In this document: positions 61,194 through 64,000 of the stretch, in pieces
How positions within the stretch are numbered: the first letter of the stretch is position 1
How the letters are laid out: every line of letters begins with the position of its first letter
Origin: Ruminococcaceae bacterium UBA1036
GTDB lineage: Bacteria; Bacillota; Clostridia; Oscillospirales; Acutalibacteraceae
DNA: 64,000 nt
Direction of reading: 5' to 3'
Assembly: GCA_002316805.1 (NCBI GenBank)
Contig: DCEF01000010.1
Span: 1-64,000 of the forward strand
Notes under the pieces: model-generated
What the model was told of the DNA's origin: nothing
The model's input: the letters and a program-made list of their open reading frames with translations, nothing else
Databases searched by the model: none
Program-made: the position numbers and the translations under genes

Positions 61194-61231
61194 CACTTAA
61201 AATGATATCATATATTATATCATTTTAAGTG
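61194..61231. promoter_or_regulatory. 15-bp inverted repeat in the acn leader
   Basis: Bases 61194-61208 and 61217-61231 are exact inverted copies around an 8-nt AT-rich centre. It lies between the acn promoter and its start codon, 78 bp before the ATG. On the minus strand it is followed by TGTATTTTTAAAA. It may be an RNA hairpin in the acn leader or an operator for a second regulator. The rest of the 61117-61524 gap holds the acn and tepA promoters and nothing else I can name. Confidence 0.6.
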
Positions 61232-61286
61232 AATCAATTGCACAGTAAAAATGCAAAAGCACAGATATGACATAGATATGTTTATT

Positions 61287-61315
61287 ATTATGTAATAAAA
61301 TTTCTATATTGTCAA
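61287..61315 (-). promoter_or_regulatory. Promoter of acn-icd-rex
   Basis: On the minus strand TTGACA (61315-61310), a 17-nt spacer and CATAAT (61292-61287) give an 11 of 12 match to consensus. The start would be near 61280, leaving a leader of about 165 nt that includes the 15-bp inverted repeat. Confidence 0.75.
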
Positions 61316-61326
61316 TGTCTTAACAT
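61309..61326. promoter_or_regulatory. Rex-binding-like operator overlapping the acn promoter
   Basis: TTGTCAATGTCTTAACAT matches the clostridial Rex consensus TTGTTAANNNNTTAACAA at 12 of the 14 specified positions. It covers the whole -35 hexamer (61310-61315) of the acn promoter. Binding of Rex here would block RNA polymerase. The match is to a remembered consensus; binding is not shown. Confidence 0.7.
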
Positions 61327-61365
61327 GCGGTTTCAGCAATATTTTTTTGTGACCATTTTCGTTTA

Positions 61366-61394
61366 TTGATGAATAAAATTCCATATGATATAAT
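61366..61394 (+). promoter_or_regulatory. Promoter of the TepA-like protease gene
   Basis: TTGATG (61366-61371), a 17-nt spacer and TATAAT (61389-61394) lie about 130 bp before the next start codon. Confidence 0.6.
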
Positions 61395-61524
61395 GCTATA
61401 ATAGAGTAAATAATATATAAGAATATTTTTTAAAGCCTAAACTCACCGGAAGCCTGTGTACCTTTCTTTTATGTATTATATTTCCCCCATTTGGCAGAAT
61501 AGTAGGCATGGAGGGATTTAAAGC

Positions 61525-62235
61525 ATGAGTGACATTGATGCCGATGGTGAAAAAAACAAGGGGAAAAAAGACAACAGGACGGTTGAGCAGCGTATAGCTG
61601 ACAGCGGTTCCGTGCTTACAGGAGACGGAAAACATCTTATATATTGCCTGACGATTATAGGACAGATTGAAGGGCATACTGTCCTTCCTTCACAGGACAA
61701 AACGACGAAGTATGAGCATGTGCTTCCATTGCTTGTGGCAATCGAAGAGTCTATGCAGATTGACGGGCTTCTGATACTTCTTAACACAGTCGGCGGCGAC
61801 GTGGAAGCAGGGCTTGCAATAGCCGAGATGATTGCTGGCATGAAAAAGCCGAGTGTTTCACTTGTCCTTGGCGGCGGTCATTCCATAGGCGTACCACTTG
61901 CAGTTGCAGCAAACCATTCATTTATCGTGCCGAGTGCAACTATGACGATTCATCCGGTCAGGATGAGCGGGCTGATGCTCGGTGTTCCGCAGTCGATGGA
62001 TTACCTGCAACGCATGGAACAGCGCATTTCAAAATTTATAACAGACCATTCTCATATTTCTCCGAAAAGGCTTAACGAACTTTCTATGAATACGCAGGAA
62101 CTTGTACTTGATATTGGCAGTGTGCTTGATGGAAATCAGGCAGTGCAGGAAGGCCTTATAGATTCGCTCGGAAGCCTTTCTGATGCAATATCGTGCCTGT
62201 ACCAGATAATAGACGCAAATCGTGCAGAAAAATAG
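61525..62235 (+). CDS. tepA: ClpP-class serine protease, TepA-like
   Basis: The 236-residue protein belongs to the crotonase/ClpP fold, TepA branch, a cytosolic protease linked in Bacillus to protein export and signal peptide degradation. The oxyanion and nucleophile region is LVLGGGHSIGVPLAVAA (Ser about 121) and the His is in ATMTIHPVRMSG. It has no membrane helix or signal peptide. The short charged N-terminus is poorly conserved. GGAGG precedes ATG 61525. ftsK/spoIIIE lies 59 nt downstream on the same strand, the order also found in Bacillus (tepA before spoIIIE). Confidence 0.88.
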   Translation: MSDIDADGEKNKGKKDNRTVEQRIADSGSVLTGDGKHLIYCLTIIGQIEGHTVLPSQDKTTKYEHVLPLLVAIEESMQIDGLLILLNTVGGDVEAGLAIAEMIAGMKKPSVSLVLGGGHSIGVPLAVAANHSFIVPSATMTIHPVRMSGLMLGVPQSMDYLQRMEQRISKFITDHSHISPKRLNELSMNTQELVLDIGSVLDGNQAVQEGLIDSLGSLSDAISCLYQIIDANRAEK

Positions 62236-62236
62236 A

Positions 62237-62275
62237 AAATTTATGCGGCAGCTTCTGCTGCCAATACATAAATTT
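62237..62275 (+). promoter_or_regulatory. Long hairpin between tepA and ftsK
   Basis: AAATTTATG (62237-62245) pairs with CATAAATTT (62267-62275), enclosing a GGCAGC/GCTGCC stem. It follows the tepA stop directly and ends 19 nt before the ftsK start. There is no T tract, so it is more likely an mRNA processing or stability element than a terminator. Confidence 0.55.
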
Positions 62276-62294
62276 AATTCAAAAGGTGGTTCGG

Positions 62295-64000
62295 ATGGCG
62301 AAAAAGAAAAGAGCAAAAAGCAAGGCCCGCCCTACTAAGAAAAATACAAAAGTACAGAAAAAAGCCAAAAAAGGAAAGGCAAGTGAGCGGGACGAATTGG
62401 CAGCGCGCCAGCACAATCAGCGCTGTGCTGTTTTCCAGTTCGCCGCGGCGATTCTCATCGCCTGCTTTGTCCTTATAGAAGGCGACAATGTTTGGCGCTG
62501 GGTACACAACTTTTTCCTTGGCCTTTTTGGAAATTGTGCTATTTTGTGGCCAATCCTTTTGCTTTACATATCGATAGTAACTGCCTTAGAGAAGCAGCCT
62601 GAGCATTCTGGCACAAAAATCTCACTTATGGCCGTTATTATAATATTGTTTTGTGCAGCCGTTTATGTGTTTACAATCCCTTTGTCAGCTCAGACGTCAG
62701 CAAATTTAAAATCAATTTCAAAACAGCTAATCTCACTTTATGGAAGTGAGATTTCCCACACCGCTGCCGGACTGTGCGGAGGGCTTCTCGGCATACCGCT
62801 TGCTGCAGCATTCGGTATTATAGGTACAAGGATTTTGCTTGTGCTCGCCCTTTTTGTAAGTATTATGGTGCTGACAAGGACTACTTTAATGCAGCTTTTC
62901 AGGACTATTTTCAGGCCTGCAAACGCCGTCGTTTCCAATATAAGCGTTATGCGTGAGCGCCGCGTTGAGCGGAACCGGAAAGAAACAAATATCGATATCC
63001 CACTTGATGACGATATGCCGGCGCACCCTGTGCATTCCTACGTCCCGAAAGCAGATGTACCTAAAAAAAGCACTAAACTTGAACAGCTTAAAAAAGTATT
63101 TTCCATCAAAACAAACCTCAAAACTGAAAGCAGCGGCGATGCATCACATTCTGGCACACCTGAAATGCAGCCAGGCGAAAAATCCGAAATAGTGAAGTCG
63201 CAAGCACATACTAATATAAACCCCGATGCTTTGCCTCAACCAGTGAAAATTGACAAGCACGATTCAGCCAGTGCATCATATGGCAGAAATGGCCTGCAGC
63301 CAGCAGAAGAACCGCCTTCCGACGGAAAGTATCATTTCCCGCCGGTCTCAATGCTCGAAACAACAAAGGCAGCAAATGAAAAAGAGATTCTCAGCGAAGT
63401 CCAGATCAATGGCCGAAGGCTTGTCGATACCCTTAAAAGCTTTGGTGTGCAAACAACTTTCGTCGGCTACAGCCGGGGGCCGGCTGTTACAAGGTATGAG
63501 CTGCAGCCAGCCGCAGGTGTAAAAATCAGCAGAATAACAAATCTTTCCGACGACATCTCTATGAACCTTGCAACTGCCGGAATACGCATTGAGGCACCTA
63601 TACCTGGAAAAGCTGCCGTCGGAATTGAAGTGCCAAACAAAAAGACTACGGTCGTAAGAATGCGTGAGCTTGTGGAAAGCAACAGCTTTGCCGCTTCAAA
63701 GAGTAAGTTGACAGTTGCGCTCGGTCGTGACCTTGCCGGTGAAACGGCCATAGCCGACCTTGCAAAAATGCCACACCTGCTTATAGCCGGCGCAACTGGT
63801 TCCGGCAAATCCGTGTGCATAAATTCAATGATTATAAGCTTGCTTTACAAATCTACGCCTGACGAAGTGCGCTTTCTCATGATTGACCCTAAAGTCGTCG
63901 AACTCGGTGTTTACAACGGCATACCGCAGCTCCTTGTGCCGGTCGTAACAGACCCGCGTAAGGCGGCAGGCGCCCTTAACTGGGCCGTTACCGAAATGCT
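62295..64000 (+). CDS. DNA translocase FtsK/SpoIIIE (partial, C-terminus beyond window)
   Basis: I read this by hand because the frame runs off the right edge. ATG 62295 follows AAGGTGG. A Lys-rich head (about 1-40) precedes four predicted membrane helices (about 50-220), then a long variable linker (about 220-345). The motor follows: alpha domain, then Walker A GATGSGKSVCINS near residue 499 and the MIDPKVVELGVYNGIPQLLVPVVTD region. The window ends after 568 codons, before Walker B completes and before the DNA-orienting gamma domain. It pumps chromosomal DNA through the septum in division or sporulation. Whether it is the FtsK or SpoIIIE form cannot be decided here. Confidence 0.95.
   Translation, partial: MAKKKRAKSKARPTKKNTKVQKKAKKGKASERDELAARQHNQRCAVFQFAAAILIACFVLIEGDNVWRWVHNFFLGLFGNCAILWPILLLYISIVTALEKQPEHSGTKISLMAVIIILFCAAVYVFTIPLSAQTSANLKSISKQLISLYGSEISHTAAGLCGGLLGIPLAAAFGIIGTRILLVLALFVSIMVLTRTTLMQLFRTIFRPANAVVSNISVMRERRVERNRKETNIDIPLDDDMPAHPVHSYVPKADVPKKSTKLEQLKKVFSIKTNLKTESSGDASHSGTPEMQPGEKSEIVKSQAHTNINPDALPQPVKIDKHDSASASYGRNGLQPAEEPPSDGKYHFPPVSMLETTKAANEKEILSEVQINGRRLVDTLKSFGVQTTFVGYSRGPAVTRYELQPAAGVKISRITNLSDDISMNLATAGIRIEAPIPGKAAVGIEVPNKKTTVVRMRELVESNSFAASKSKLTVALGRDLAGETAIADLAKMPHLLIAGATGSGKSVCINSMIISLLYKSTPDEVRFLMIDPKVVELGVYNGIPQLLVPVVTDPRKAAGALNWAVTEM

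Noticed and set aside
61194..61231. 15-bp inverted repeat as terminator of the TepA region
   Set aside because: It lies upstream of both divergent genes, and on the plus strand no T run follows it.
1..64000. CRISPR arrays, insertion sequences, prophage or integron genes
   Set aside because: No regularly spaced repeats, transposase motifs or phage structural genes were seen; the only recombinase is a Xer-type protein in core surroundings.
1..64000. tRNA and rRNA genes
   Set aside because: All gaps between genes are short or are explained by promoters, terminators or the lysine riboswitch; no cloverleaf or rRNA core motif was recognised by eye.

Overview
The window looks like a chromosomal core segment from a spore-forming, anaerobic member of the Clostridia, probably the Oscillospirales/Ruminococcaceae side. 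This rests on gene content, not on a search. The Gram-positive PolC replicase, SpoIIM, a CwlD-like amidase, SpoIIIE/FtsK, the six-cysteine SCIFF peptide with its radical SAM maturase, Rex, a lysine riboswitch and an archaeal/fungal-type Asd together fit that group. Many genes begin with TTG behind a good Shine-Dalgarno. I saw no rRNA, tRNA, CRISPR array, insertion sequence or prophage.

Layout. 1-1400 (minus): the start of an ABC-F ATPase, cut by the window edge, and a small helical protein. 1536-2872 (plus): a TIM-barrel isomerase-like protein and NrdR. 3074-13555 (plus): the conserved chain pyrH-frr-uppS-cdsA-dxr-rseP-ispG-polC, covering UMP phosphorylation, ribosome recycling, undecaprenyl and phospholipid precursors, the MEP isoprenoid pathway, site-2 proteolysis and replication. 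A convergent RluA-type pseudouridine synthase follows, then pyrE, radC, uvrB and uvrA. 21050-29941: a CofE-domain protein, typA, a DEDDh exonuclease, nth (minus), glyA, rarA and pyrG.

30059-36814 is an efflux region. A CadC-like ArsR repressor and a P1B-type metal ATPase form one unit, with a consensus promoter overlapped by a perfect inverted repeat. A MarR repressor with a palindromic operator precedes a heterodimeric ABC exporter. 36894-40557 (minus) is the lysine/diaminopimelate operon asd-dapA-dapB-ACT behind a lysine riboswitch and terminator. 40614-46982 (plus) holds queA-tgt-yajC, a TIGR04086-like membrane protein, SCIFF and its maturase, spoIIM and a YesL-like membrane protein.

47035-53540 holds a XerC/D recombinase, a membrane-anchored DUF2726-like protein, an adaptor/permease pair with no ATPase gene, a small Cys-rich protein, radA and a cwlD-like gene. 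Between xerC and the DUF2726 gene lies a perfect 60-bp palindrome. 53661-57207 carries ackA, tmcAL and a mutarotase-fold protein.

57220-61326 (minus) is acn-icd-rex, the oxidative citrate-to-2-oxoglutarate branch followed by the NADH-sensing repressor Rex. A near-consensus Rex box lies directly on the -35 element of the acn promoter, which suggests a self-contained redox feedback circuit. The window ends with a TepA/ClpP-like protease and the first two thirds of ftsK/spoIIIE.

The most interesting points are the Rex-acn-icd-rex loop, the 29-bp-arm palindrome, the likely ATT start of rseP, the terminator in the typA leader, the metal operator pair, and the ATPase-less adaptor/permease. None amounts to a clearly undescribed system from sequence reading alone.
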